In this document: piece after piece, positions 1-10,500 of the stretch
Layout of the letters: each line of letters begins with the position of its first letter
Numbering within the stretch: position 1 is the stretch's first letter
Origin: Tritrichomonas musculus
Taxonomy: Eukaryota; Parabasalia; Tritrichomonadida; Tritrichomonadidae
Assembly (NCBI GenBank): GCA_039105265.1
Contig: JAPFFF010000030.1
Span: 310,001-374,000, forward strand
Reading direction: 5' to 3'
Length of the DNA: 64,000 nucleotides
Program-made: the position numbers and the translations under genes
The notes under the pieces: generated by a model
Databases searched by the model: none
Told to the model about the DNA's origin: nothing
Seen by the model: the letters and a program-made list of their open reading frames with translations, nothing else

Positions 1-2
1 CA

Positions 3-866
3 AATGGATCATTAAGTAATATTCTAAAAGAAGAAAAATTCTCAAATAATAAATCAACTAAAGAGCTACAAGGATGGGATGACACCAAAAAGCTAATTAA
101 TATATATGGAATTGCATCAGGAATGAAATATTTACATTCATTAAATATTATTCATCGTGACTTGAAGCCTGATAATATTTTGGAAGATGATCATTTCTTC
201 CCAAAAATTACTGATTTTGGATTTTCAAGAAGGAGTCAATCAAATGGCGATATTTTAGATTTTACGGATTTCCCTAACGAATATGGAGTTCCCGAAACTC
301 CGATGTATGAACCACCAGAGATATGGGATGAAGGTTATTTTTCGAAAGAAGGAGATGTTTATTCTTTTGGTATGACAATGTATGAAATTTTAACATGTGA
401 GATTCCTTTCAATGGATTAAGTTTAGCTGATATATGGGATGCAGTTAGAAATGGTAAACGTCCAGGATTTAAATATGAGATCTCTGATATTTATCGATCA
501 CTCATTGAGAAGTGTTGGTCACAAAACAAGGACGATAGACCTACATTTTCCGAAATAGTTTCTTATCTCGAAAGCAAATCTTGTTTACTTGAAAATATTG
601 ATTTAAACCAATTTAATGAATATACAAATTATCTAAAGAATCCACAGTTAGCTAATTCTTCACAATATGACAAATTATTTGGAAAGTTTATAGTTGAATA
701 TGATAGACCTAATCAAAAATTAGTCATTTCTGCATCAATCAAGCAGTTTGACTTGGAAAAATATATGCGAATGAACAAACTTGGCGAAGGGAACTATGGT
801 AAAGTATATAAAATTGTGAAGAAAAGCACTGGTGAATCTTATGCAGCGAAAATTTTGAAAAATTAA
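3..866 (+). CDS. TKL-type protein kinase chain, 5' part (partial, ends at an in-frame TAA)
   Basis: The reading frame is open from the left edge of the window, so the true start lies outside. The first kinase domain is seen from a hinge-like NGSL segment through the catalytic loop HRDLKPDN, the DFG motif and an APE-like PPE motif, followed by the usual C-lobe SLIEKCWSQN...RPTF signature. These catalytic residues are intact, so this domain could be active. A second kinase domain then begins with a glycine loop (LGEGNYGKVYK) and the AAKI lysine strand, and stops at TAA 864-866. The frame goes on unbroken after the stop into the next entry, at exactly the spacing expected for one kinase N-lobe. 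The likely role is cytoplasmic Ser/Thr signalling; the substrate is unknown. Confidence 0.8.
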   Translation, partial: NGSLSNILKEEKFSNNKSTKELQGWDDTKKLINIYGIASGMKYLHSLNIIHRDLKPDNILEDDHFFPKITDFGFSRRSQSNGDILDFTDFPNEYGVPETPMYEPPEIWDEGYFSKEGDVYSFGMTMYEILTCEIPFNGLSLADIWDAVRNGKRPGFKYEISDIYRSLIEKCWSQNKDDRPTFSEIVSYLESKSCLLENIDLNQFNEYTNYLKNPQLANSSQYDKLFGKFIVEYDRPNQKLVISASIKQFDLEKYMRMNKLGEGNYGKVYKIVKKSTGESYAAKILKN

Positions 867-3800
867 CTTGGCTTTATTACAGATGAAGAAGTTATTGATA
901 TTTCAAGAGAAATAAATATCATGCCAAATCTCAACTATCCATCAATTGTGAGATTCATTGGATATAGTCAATTCAATTTTAAGAATGAAGAAAGACCAGT
1001 TATCGTTACAGATATTCATGAAAATGGATCATTGAAAGTGATTCTTGAACTAGAAAGACGTGGATGTGAAATTCAAGAATGGAACGATACGAAAAAATTC
1101 ATTGTAATTTATGGAATTGCATCAGGAATGAAATATTTGCATTCATTAAAAATTCTTCATAGAGATTTAAAGCCAGAAAATATTCTCCTTGATGACTTTC
1201 TGTATCCAAAAATAACTGATTTTGGATTATCAAAATATTTATCTGATCACAGCAAAACAAGAAGTGGAGTTTGTGGAACATTAATTTATATGGCACCAGA
1301 AATTTACAATGAAGAATACTCTGAGGCATGCGATGTATATGCATATTCTCTCATTGTTTATGAAATATTAACACTTGAAATACCATATAGTAACATTTCC
1401 AATATATATGATTTAATTAAAGAAGTTTGCCAAAAAAGATCTCGTCCTCCATTGAACTCTTCGATTCCATATTGTTATCAGTTGCTACTTAAATCGTGCT
1501 GGTCACATGATCCAAAAAAACGTCCTTCTTTTTCAGAAATTGTTGAAAAACTAAAAACGAACTCTGATTTCCTCATTGGAAAAGTTGATTTTGATGAAGT
1601 TGTTTCATATTCAAAGTTAGTTAATGAAATTATAAACATAAATCATCCAATTGAATCAAAGAAAAATGATCAAAACAAAGAATTCAAAATTATTTCTATT
1701 CCTCAATTAAAAAATATGCTAAATAAAGCAACAATTTCAATGATGAGTAATGTAATAAAAACGACAAAAACTAAATCTTCATTCAAAGATTTCATCTTTG
1801 ATTTAAAGAATTTCAATAATAAAGTATTAATTTTGAAAAGTGAATATAACAGCATATATAAAGTTACTGATATAAAGACAAATAAGGAATATTCTGCTCA
1901 TGCGTCAAATGTTGACATGAATCAATTAGGCGAAAAAGAAATGGAAAATATTTCAAAAGAAATGAATGTCATCTCAGAAATTAATTATCCATCACTTGTC
2001 AAATTATTTGGTTTCAGTCCAGTGAATTTTAAAGATGAGCCAAAACCAGTTTTTATCACAGAAACTTTAACGAATACAACATTGAATGTAGTTGTTCAAA
2101 ATGAGAAAAAGAATAAAATTCTTTTAGGTTGGAACTCAACGACCAAATTGATAGTTATTTATGGCATTGCATGTGGAATGAAATATTTGCATTCACGCGA
2201 TATTTTACATCGAAATTTACAACTAACAAACGTTTACCTTACTGAAAATTTGGAGCCTAAACTCATTAATTTTGGTAATTTCACACATTTTCTGATTCAT
2301 AAAAGTTTGACATTCCAATCAACGAATAAAGTTCAGGTAACACCAATTTATGCATCACCTGAAGTATTAGCATCAAAAGAATATACAAAGGCAAGTGATG
2401 TGTATTCTTTTGCTATGATTGTTTATGAAATAATTACACTTGAGAAACCATTTGGTAATTTGAAAGATTTTCAAGAATTTTACAATGAAATTGTCAAAAA
2501 ACGAAGTAGGCCATCATTTTCAAAACCTATTGCGCCATGCTATAAAGATCTTATTGAAAAATGCTGGCTACAAGAACCAAATGAAAGACCAACATTCAAT
2601 GAAATTGTTGATATTTTGAAGCAAGATCAAGCATTTATAATTGAAGAAGTCGATAAAGAAATGTTCTTGAAATATGTTAACAAGTCAGTATTATCATCTA
2701 ATACAGTAAATGTTGACGAACAGAGAGGTGTATACAGCATAGCGAATGCAAATGAACCAAAAGCAGCCAGCCGTAGAACAAAAATAGAATCTAATTCAAT
2801 AAAAGTTAGTGAACCGAAAGCAATATCTAATTCAACAAATGTTAGTGAACCGAAAACAATATCTAATTCAACAAATGCTAACAAGAAAAAAACAGTATCT
2901 AATTCAACAAATGTTAGTAAATCAAAAGCAATATCTAATTCAACAAATATTAGTGAAACGAAAGCAATATCTAATTCAACAAATATTAGTGAACCAAAAA
3001 TAATATCTAATTCAACAAATATTAGTAAATCAAAAACAATATCTAATTCAACAAATATTAGTAAATCAAAAACAATATCTAATTCAACAAATGTTAGTAA
3101 ATCAAAAACAATATCTAATTCAACAAATGTTAGTGAACCGAAAGCAATATCTAATTCAACAAATGTTAGTAAATCAAAAACAATATCTAATTCAACAAAT
3201 ATTAGTAAATCAAAAGCAATATCTGATACAGCAAATGTTAGTGAACCAAAAACAATATCTAATTCAACAAATATTAGTAAATCAAAAACAATATCTAATT
3301 CAACAAATATTAGTAAATCAAAAACAATATCTAATTCAACAAATATTAGTAAATCAAAAACAATATCTAATTCAACAAATATTAGTAAATCAAAAACAAT
3401 ATCTGATTCAGCAAATGTTAGTAAATCAAAAGCAATATCTGATTCAGCAAATGTTAGTGAACCAAAAATAATATCTAATTCAACAAATGTTAGTAAATCA
3501 AAAACAATATCTGATACAGCAAATGTTAGTGAACCGAAAGTAATATCTAATTCAACAAATGTTAGTAAATCAAAAATAATATCTAATTCAACAAATATTA
3601 GTAAATCAAAAGCAATATCTGATACAGCAAATGTTAGTGAACCAAAAATAATATCTAATTCAACAAATGTTAGTAAATCAAAAACAATATCTAATTCAAC
3701 AAATATTAGTGAACCGAAAGCAATATCTAATTCAACAAATGTTAGTAAATCAAAAACAATATCTGATACAGCAAATGTTAGTGAACCGAAAACAATATCT

Positions 3801-3956
3801 AATGCAACAAATGTTAGTAAACCAAAAGCTATACCTTATGCAACAAATATTAGCAAGCCAAAAACAGCATTTAATGCACCAAAAATCAGTAAACCAAAAG
3901 TAGTATCAAATAAAACAAGTATTAGCAAGTCAACTAAATCCAAAAAAAAGTGCTGA
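867..3956 (+). CDS. TKL-type kinase chain, 3' part: active-type kinase, pseudokinase, 12-residue repeat tail
   Basis: This is the same frame as the preceding entry, after one TAA. The first ATG after the stop is at 921, inside the N-lobe, so translation from it would make a kinase without its glycine loop. The domain has HRDLKPEN and DFGLS. A further kinase-like domain follows with HRNLQLTN and NFGN in place of HRD and DFG, so it is a predicted pseudokinase. From about 2800 the protein becomes about 31 copies of a 12-residue unit (SKSKTISNSTNI type) with a basic end. Without the stop, the whole would be at least three kinase domains plus a tail. Alternatives are a recent pseudogene, stop readthrough or an assembly error. 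Confidence 0.75.
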   Translation, partial: LGFITDEEVIDISREINIMPNLNYPSIVRFIGYSQFNFKNEERPVIVTDIHENGSLKVILELERRGCEIQEWNDTKKFIVIYGIASGMKYLHSLKILHRDLKPENILLDDFLYPKITDFGLSKYLSDHSKTRSGVCGTLIYMAPEIYNEEYSEACDVYAYSLIVYEILTLEIPYSNISNIYDLIKEVCQKRSRPPLNSSIPYCYQLLLKSCWSHDPKKRPSFSEIVEKLKTNSDFLIGKVDFDEVVSYSKLVNEIININHPIESKKNDQNKEFKIISIPQLKNMLNKATISMMSNVIKTTKTKSSFKDFIFDLKNFNNKVLILKSEYNSIYKVTDIKTNKEYSAHASNVDMNQLGEKEMENISKEMNVISEINYPSLVKLFGFSPVNFKDEPKPVFITETLTNTTLNVVVQNEKKNKILLGWNSTTKLIVIYGIACGMKYLHSRDILHRNLQLTNVYLTENLEPKLINFGNFTHFLIHKSLTFQSTNKVQVTPIYASPEVLASKEYTKASDVYSFAMIVYEIITLEKPFGNLKDFQEFYNEIVKKRSRPSFSKPIAPCYKDLIEKCWLQEPNERPTFNEIVDILKQDQAFIIEEVDKEMFLKYVNKSVLSSNTVNVDEQRGVYSIANANEPKAASRRTKIESNSIKVSEPKAISNSTNVSEPKTISNSTNANKKKTVSNSTNVSKSKAISNSTNISETKAISNSTNISEPKIISNSTNISKSKTISNSTNISKSKTISNSTNVSKSKTISNSTNVSEPKAISNSTNVSKSKTISNSTNISKSKAISDTANVSEPKTISNSTNISKSKTISNSTNISKSKTISNSTNISKSKTISNSTNISKSKTISDSANVSKSKAISDSANVSEPKIISNSTNVSKSKTISDTANVSEPKVISNSTNVSKSKIISNSTNISKSKAISDTANVSEPKIISNSTNVSKSKTISNSTNISEPKAISNSTNVSKSKTISDTANVSEPKTISNATNVSKPKAIPYATNISKPKTAFNAPKISKPKVVSNKTSISKSTKSKKKC
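2803..3870 (+). repeat. 36-bp coding tandem repeat, about 31 copies
   Basis: The unit encodes S(K/E)(S/P)K(T/A/I)ISNSTN(I/V). About 28 copies are nearly perfect and the last three decay. Two main variants, SKSK and SEPK, are interleaved, and an SDTANV/SDSANV variant recurs, which points to spread of multi-unit blocks. The length is a multiple of three, so copy-number change keeps the frame. The array leaves other frames open, which makes false ORFs. Confidence 0.95.
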
Positions 3957-4638
3957 ACATTGTGCTTGAATTTCTAAATGATACTGAACAAAAAACATGC
4001 TTTGAATGCAAAAAAAGGTCTTTTGTGATCAGATATTTTGGATGATTTCAAAAGCATTATTAAATAAACACATTTAAATCATTCATTTGAAATATGAAAT
4101 TTTTAGTGGAGTGAAAATTATAACAATGATTTTTTTCAATTTTAAATCAAAATAAAACCTCTCAAAAAGTGGAGTGTCAAATTGATTTTTCTCATTTATG
4201 AAAAGGTTTTATGATTTTTTAATAATATAATATAAAACTTTATTTTGAGTGTTTGCACTTTTTAAATAAAAGATTAAAATTATTGGAAAAATTGTATAAT
4301 TTCACGATGCTAAAAATGAACATGCGATCATTATTTGATATAAATATAATATTAATTACAAATAAATAAATTTCAAATATATGAAAATAATTCCTAGATA
4401 GCGTTAAGAATAATTTTTATTCATGAAAAAATGTGAAAAATTTTGTAACAAAACAAAACATAGAATTCTTTCTTTTTAATATAACTTTTTGAAATAAAAC
4501 TCTCTTAAACTTTGAAATAAAATTCAAATTTATATGAAAAAAGTTTTTTTTTTTTTTATTGAATTATTTATATAGTTTCTTATGTTCCGTAGAAAAATAT
4601 ATCTGCGGTTGATAATCTTTTCCGTTACTTTTAATACC
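3957..4638. other. AT-rich intergenic region between convergent genes
   Basis: This is a 3'-to-3' interval between a plus-strand and a minus-strand gene. I see only AT-rich sequence, a run of T near 4545-4558, and no convincing coding or RNA gene. Confidence 0.6.
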
Positions 4639-7335
4639 CTATTCATTAGTATCTTCAAAATCTTCAGGTTTTTCAGTAAGAATTTTTCCTGTGATAACAC
4701 AAACAGGATTTTTGCTTGAAGCGATTATATTTCTGAGTTCATCTTTATCATAATACACTCCTGATGAAGCTTTGATCATTTTATCATTTTTGATTGTCTT
4801 TCCTGTTATTTGTGACAACAAATAAAGAGGATAATGATCTTTTACATCAATCTTGAAGTCTGTAGGAACATTGTTAACAATAGTGGTAGAAGAAATATAA
4901 TCATGAAAATCATCTTTCCCATTATTTTTAGCTGATTCCAATGCCAATCTTTCATAGTTCTCATAATTATTTAAGTACATACCATAAGCTTCTATATTTA
5001 ATGGTGATTCGATGTCTGGAATAAGAAAGAGTCCTTTAATTTGCTGGATTATGTCAATAACATGAATCGATGGAAAATAACCATTTTCTAAAATATTTAG
5101 ACAAATTCTTCCATCAGAAGAAACATTAAGATGATAAGGAATAGAAGCAAACCTTAAAATTGGAGGTTGTGCTGGATAAAATTCAGAAAATTTAATATAT
5201 ATATTCCACCACTTGTTTGCATAAGGTGTTCCATCTGGTCCTTTCAAGAAAACTTTCATGCGATCAAAGTTTGCTTGATATACGTAAAATTTCAAATCTG
5301 GATCAAAGTTAGGATTGTTCACCATATCACAGACTTCAGAAGCTATTTGAAATTCTTTTAAAATTCTTTTCATGTGTGAATTTGAAATGTTATTTTCTTT
5401 ACTATATTCACAAATATGACTAGGTGTTGCAAGGCGAACTTTTGCCAAACTCTGAATCACTTCCCTATTAGTTATTTCTGTGTCAAACTCGGCATTATTT
5501 TTTACTTTATTCATGAATTCGTTTGTTATTTTCTCTATTTTAAGACGTGAATAAATTGTTGATCTATCACCAGAAATGAGAGGTGTCGCGCTAGCCTTTC
5601 TAATTTCATAGTTAATGAATGCTGATAGTTCACATATTGAAATTCCTTCTTTGAAGTCTTTTGGTTTGAATGAAACTCCACCAGTAGCGTGACTAATTGC
5701 ACATAGCATCTTACAGTCATTTTCTTGACTGATAATTAAGCTATCTACGATAATTTTATTCTGGATGAGAGTTTTAACAACATCTTCAACTTTTGCATTT
5801 GAGTTAACATCATCACTACTCGAAACAACAAGAATTCTGGATGTTGCATTATTATTATATTTGTCATTTTTGAAATTGACAATTTCTTCAGAGCTTCGAA
5901 TGATTGAATCATACAATTTTGGTGTAGATTTTGGTTGAATGTTATTCAATGCCTTTTCGAAATCAGAAATAAAAGGAGAAAGCTGGCATCGAACATTAAT
6001 TGTGTCATTAAATGTAACAAGTCCAATGATTGATGGAATATGACTATTGTAAATTTGGTTTGCAAATATCGTCAAGTATTGAATAGCAATTGCAACGCGT
6101 TCATCTTTGTCTGAATTAGGATCAATCATTGAAATGGACTCATCTAAGTTGATCATTATGATTTGCTTGATTTGATCTGGATCGTTGATTTCAGTTATTT
6201 CTTTTTCCAATACATCGATATCTTTAGACTCACAAACTCCAATGAATGGATCAATAATATCGACCAAATTTTGACTCTTTGCGTCTTTTGATGATGAATG
6301 CATCAAATACAGATATTCATGTGTCTTACCATTCACAATTGAGCATCGAGGTGAATAACTAATTTGATATGGCATAATTGGCGTAAATAAACCTTTCAAG
6401 TCATATGCATTTTCAATATCAGAAAAACTTTTGACTTTAAAATCGACAAATTCAAATTGTTGTCCTATATCAACTCTCCAGAAATAAACATAAGAACTAA
6501 GTTTTAAATCATAAAGAAATTTTGTATATCCTGAGTCTGATTCAACTTTGACTCCTATCAAAGGTAATAAGAATGGTAAGTCATCAATGCGTGCAATTAA
6601 ATTACATATTCGTAGAGCATATTCAAAAACTTGAGCGTCCAAAATTGTCGTTGGTAAATATGCTCTGAAAAAAGTGTACAATGAAGAACATACAGTAACA
6701 ACATCACGATAAATAATATTTCTATTATCAATGATTCTTTTCATCGATGTAATAAGAGGTGGAAAACGAATAACGGCTGCACATGCTCTTAGAAATAAAT
6801 CATCATTCAAGCCACCACGACAAATGTACCCTAATAGACAGGCAATATCGGAAAGGCCTCTTTTTGTTGACTCACAAAATGGAGAAAGGAATAATTCATG
6901 ATCTTTATCACTTGCATTGCAAATTTCAAAGCATGGCTTGATTAATAATGACTCTGAGATTTGACGCGTTAGAACACCGTAAATGACTTTTTTTACTTTT
7001 ATATCTTCTCCTAAATAAATGTCACCAAGAGTGCCACCAATGAAAGGAATTCCTCCTGGAAGATAAATTAACAATTTCCTTTCTTTTATATTAACTTTAT
7101 TTTCTTCAAGCTCTTTTAAAAGTTTGTTACTACATTGACTCGGATCCATTGAGGTGTTGAGTTCTACATTAATACCTTTCATAAGATGATCTTTTGTGCT
7201 TCCAGTAAAATAAAATGTATATTTTTCTGTGACATCTTCTGGTCTTTGTGTAAATTCTGGCTTGGTAAAATAATTTGGAGGTTTAATTTGGAAATAAAAA
7301 CTAGATTCATCGAGATATGATGATTCTGAAGACAT
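4639..7335 (-). CDS. vWA - E2 ubiquitin-conjugating (UBC) - U-box-like fusion protein
   Basis: The 898-residue protein starts at ATG 7335. Residues 1 to about 385 match nothing I recognise and look mostly helical. Residues about 392-590 form a von Willebrand A domain with the MIDAS motif DESIS (D398, S400, S402). Residues about 655-810 are a UBC domain: the active-site region reads YHLNVSSDGRICLNIL with C745 as the thioester cysteine, and the usual HPN is HLN. The C-terminal 60 residues (ITGK...SSGVYYDKDEL...NPVCVITGKIL) resemble a U-box, which binds E2 enzymes. The protein could therefore carry E2 and E3 functions in one chain, as BIRC6 and UBE2O do with other architectures, with the vWA domain binding a partner. 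The U-box call is the least certain. It is divergent to the gene at 7592. Confidence 0.82.
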   Translation of the reverse strand: MSSESSYLDESSFYFQIKPPNYFTKPEFTQRPEDVTEKYTFYFTGSTKDHLMKGINVELNTSMDPSQCSNKLLKELEENKVNIKERKLLIYLPGGIPFIGGTLGDIYLGEDIKVKKVIYGVLTRQISESLLIKPCFEICNASDKDHELFLSPFCESTKRGLSDIACLLGYICRGGLNDDLFLRACAAVIRFPPLITSMKRIIDNRNIIYRDVVTVCSSLYTFFRAYLPTTILDAQVFEYALRICNLIARIDDLPFLLPLIGVKVESDSGYTKFLYDLKLSSYVYFWRVDIGQQFEFVDFKVKSFSDIENAYDLKGLFTPIMPYQISYSPRCSIVNGKTHEYLYLMHSSSKDAKSQNLVDIIDPFIGVCESKDIDVLEKEITEINDPDQIKQIIMINLDESISMIDPNSDKDERVAIAIQYLTIFANQIYNSHIPSIIGLVTFNDTINVRCQLSPFISDFEKALNNIQPKSTPKLYDSIIRSSEEIVNFKNDKYNNNATSRILVVSSSDDVNSNAKVEDVVKTLIQNKIIVDSLIISQENDCKMLCAISHATGGVSFKPKDFKEGISICELSAFINYEIRKASATPLISGDRSTIYSRLKIEKITNEFMNKVKNNAEFDTEITNREVIQSLAKVRLATPSHICEYSKENNISNSHMKRILKEFQIASEVCDMVNNPNFDPDLKFYVYQANFDRMKVFLKGPDGTPYANKWWNIYIKFSEFYPAQPPILRFASIPYHLNVSSDGRICLNILENGYFPSIHVIDIIQQIKGLFLIPDIESPLNIEAYGMYLNNYENYERLALESAKNNGKDDFHDYISSTTIVNNVPTDFKIDVKDHYPLYLLSQITGKTIKNDKMIKASSGVYYDKDELRNIIASSKNPVCVITGKILTEKPEDFEDTNE

Positions 7336-7591
7336 TAATTAATTATAGAAACTTTTCTTTGTGATAATTGAAAAAGTTTATTTTATCTACCTCTAGTTTT
7401 CCAAAATATATCTTTATAAATACTGCTTTTGAAATTAAATATTTATTTTATTTTACTTTTATTTATATGATTATTTTTATTTATTCATTTTAATATTTAT
7501 AAATTAAGTTTTTATTACCGATATAAATGAATTAAAAATTGAAAATAGGTTTTGTTTTTATTTCCAATACAAATCTTAGATTTGTCTATAA

Positions 7592-10500
7592 ATGAGTTCA
7601 GAACCCAGCGTCAACGACTTTGAAATAAATGACAAATTATACTGGCCGTCATTACCATTTGGTTTCTATGAGGTATACGAAAAAAAGACAGGATTCCTTT
7701 ATTCTGCAAGGATAAAAACTAAATCTGAAGACAAGATTCATGAAAGATTCAAGTTACTTCAATTAATCGAGCATCCATCTATCTGTAAATATATTACTCA
7801 AGGTATGATATACTGCCTAGAAGATTTTCATGCGATTATTCTTGAATATTTAAAATTGCCATTAAGTGAAATAATTAACCCAGAGAAATCCATTTTAGAT
7901 TCTACGCAAAAACTTATAATAATATACGGAATTGCCTCCGGCATGTCATTTCTACATTCAAATGGTATTCTGCATTCCAACTTAACACCGCATAATGTAT
8001 TTGTTAACCATTGTTTAATTCCAAAAATAACGGGAATTTACGAATTTGAACCAGAAAACGAACAAACGTTTGAAGAAAAATTTCATGTTACAGGAACACC
8101 TGCTTATTTGGCCCCAGAAATTTACCTTGGAAAAGGAAGAAGCAGCGCCAGCGATGTTTATTCGTTTTCACTTTTAGTTTACGAGATAATGATGAATGAA
8201 AAAGTGTATCAAGAAATGGACGATGTTATTCAGATTCGTAATGAAGTTGCATTAAAAGGCGAACGACCAAAATTCAATTCAAAAATTTCAGATGCCTATC
8301 GTTCACTTATTGAAAAATGTTGGTCACAAAATCCACAAGAAAGACTGACATTTGATAATATATTAAACGAGCTAGAAACGAATCCACAATATATAACAGA
8401 AGATGTAAATGAAGGAAAATTTCGTTCGTACGTTAAATTCATTCAACAATCCAAAAAATCATTTGATAAGTTACATTTTACAAGTAATAAAATGCACATA
8501 TATGATGACTTTAGTGATTATTATCATTTAAAGGAAATAAATAAGCGTCTTTGCTTGCCCTACTTTGTATGCTTTATTGATCATAACAATTTTGAAAAGA
8601 ATAAACAATTGATTGCAAAAAGTCGCATTTATAAGATTTGTTCAGTTGTTGATAAATCGACTCAAAAAAAATATGCTGCTAAAATTATATCAGAAAAATG
8701 GAAGAAAGTTAAAAAATCTTTCTTTAAAGAGCTTAATACACTTTTAAAAGTTAGTCATCCATGCTTAGCAAAGTTTGTTGGAATTAGTTTCAAAACAAAT
8801 GATCCTAATAAGTTCAAACCAGAAATTATTTTAGATTTCTATTCAAAAAATACTCTAAGGGATCTTATTGAATTACAAAGAAAAGAAGAAGAAAAGGAAT
8901 ATTTGAGTGATACTAATAAATTAATCATTATTTATGGAATTGCATCAGGAATGAAATATTTACATTCACTTTATTTTTTACATCGTAATTTAATCCCAGA
9001 AAAAGTTTTCCTCGATGATTATCTTTTGCCTAAAATTGGAGGATTAGGTTCTACTTACACTGAACATTCTGCAGAATCATCTGATTTAGAAAATAATAAA
9101 GAATTCAAATATAAATATAAAGCACCAGAGCTTTTCGAAGATCCAACGATGTATAATCGAACTATGCCAATTGATGTTTATTCATTTTCTATAATTTTAT
9201 ATGAAATTTTGACTAACAATGATCCTTATCCCGATGATGAACCAACAAAAATAATGAATGATGTTATTAGTGGTAAAAGACCAAAAATAATGAAATCAAT
9301 TCCAGATTTCTATCAGAAACTTATTAATTCTTGTTGGTCCCAAGATCCAAAAGATAGACCGACTTTTAGTGAAATTGTTGACGATATTGAAGCAAATTTT
9401 GAATCAATAACACCAGATATAAATAAAGAAGAGTTTGAAAAATACATTGAATATGTTAAAGATCCAGAAGATAATCCTTTTATTTCAGAAAGTATTATTT
9501 CAATAGAAAGAAAACAAAAAAATTTATTTGTTAATGTGAAATTAGTCGATTTAAATCAATATGAAAAACGTGCAGAAATTGGTTCAGGATCTTTTGGGAA
9601 AGTTTACAAAGTTCTTAATAAACAAACAGGTGATTTGCAAGCATGCAAAATTTCTATTTTACCGATAGATTCATGTTCTGATGAACAAATCAAAGGAATG
9701 GAACGTGAATTAAAAATTATATCAAAATTAAATTTTCCTTCGATTTTAAAATTTATTGGATTTAGTCAGAGTGATTTCAAAAATCAACCAAAGCCTACTT
9801 TTGTTACTGAATTAGTGACAAATGGATCATTGGATGTCATTCTTAACTTGGAAAGAAGAAGTTTAGCTGGAAATGATTGGAATGATACTAAAAAATTGAT
9901 CATAATATATGGAATTGCATCAGGAATGGCTTATTTACACTCACTTGACATTGTTCATCGAGATTTGAAGCCAGAAAACATTTTTGTTGATGATTATTTG
10001 TTTCCAAAAATCGGTGATTTTGGATTATCGAAGAAAATATTTGAAGAATTTGATGAAGAAGAAGATGATGAAAAAGTAAAGAAAGATGAATTGCAAAAAA
10101 ATTATACAGTTCAAAATGTTGAAAAGAGAGAAAAAGAAGAAAAAGAACGAAAAGAAAAGAAAAAAGAAAAAATGATGCTAAGATCAGGGCAAAAAGGAAC
10201 AATTCCATTTATGTCACCTGAAATTATAGGTGAATGCAAATATACCAAAGCTGGAGATGTTTATGCTTTTGGAGTAATTGTTTATCAAATTATAACAAAT
10301 GAAGAACTATTTAAAGGATGGTTTGGTCAGCAAATTATGCTAAATGTAATGATTGGATATCGCCCAAAAATTACTCCTGATGTTCCAGAATGTTATAAAA
10401 AGCTAATCGAAAAATGTTGGAAACAAAATTTTAGAGAAAGACCTACATTTGAAGAAATCGTTGAAATATTGAAAAATGATACTGATTTCATCACAGATAC

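Noticed and set aside
2809-3903. Extra ORFs of repeated MLVNQKQYLIQQ type
   Set aside because: Shadows of the 36-bp repeat in another frame.
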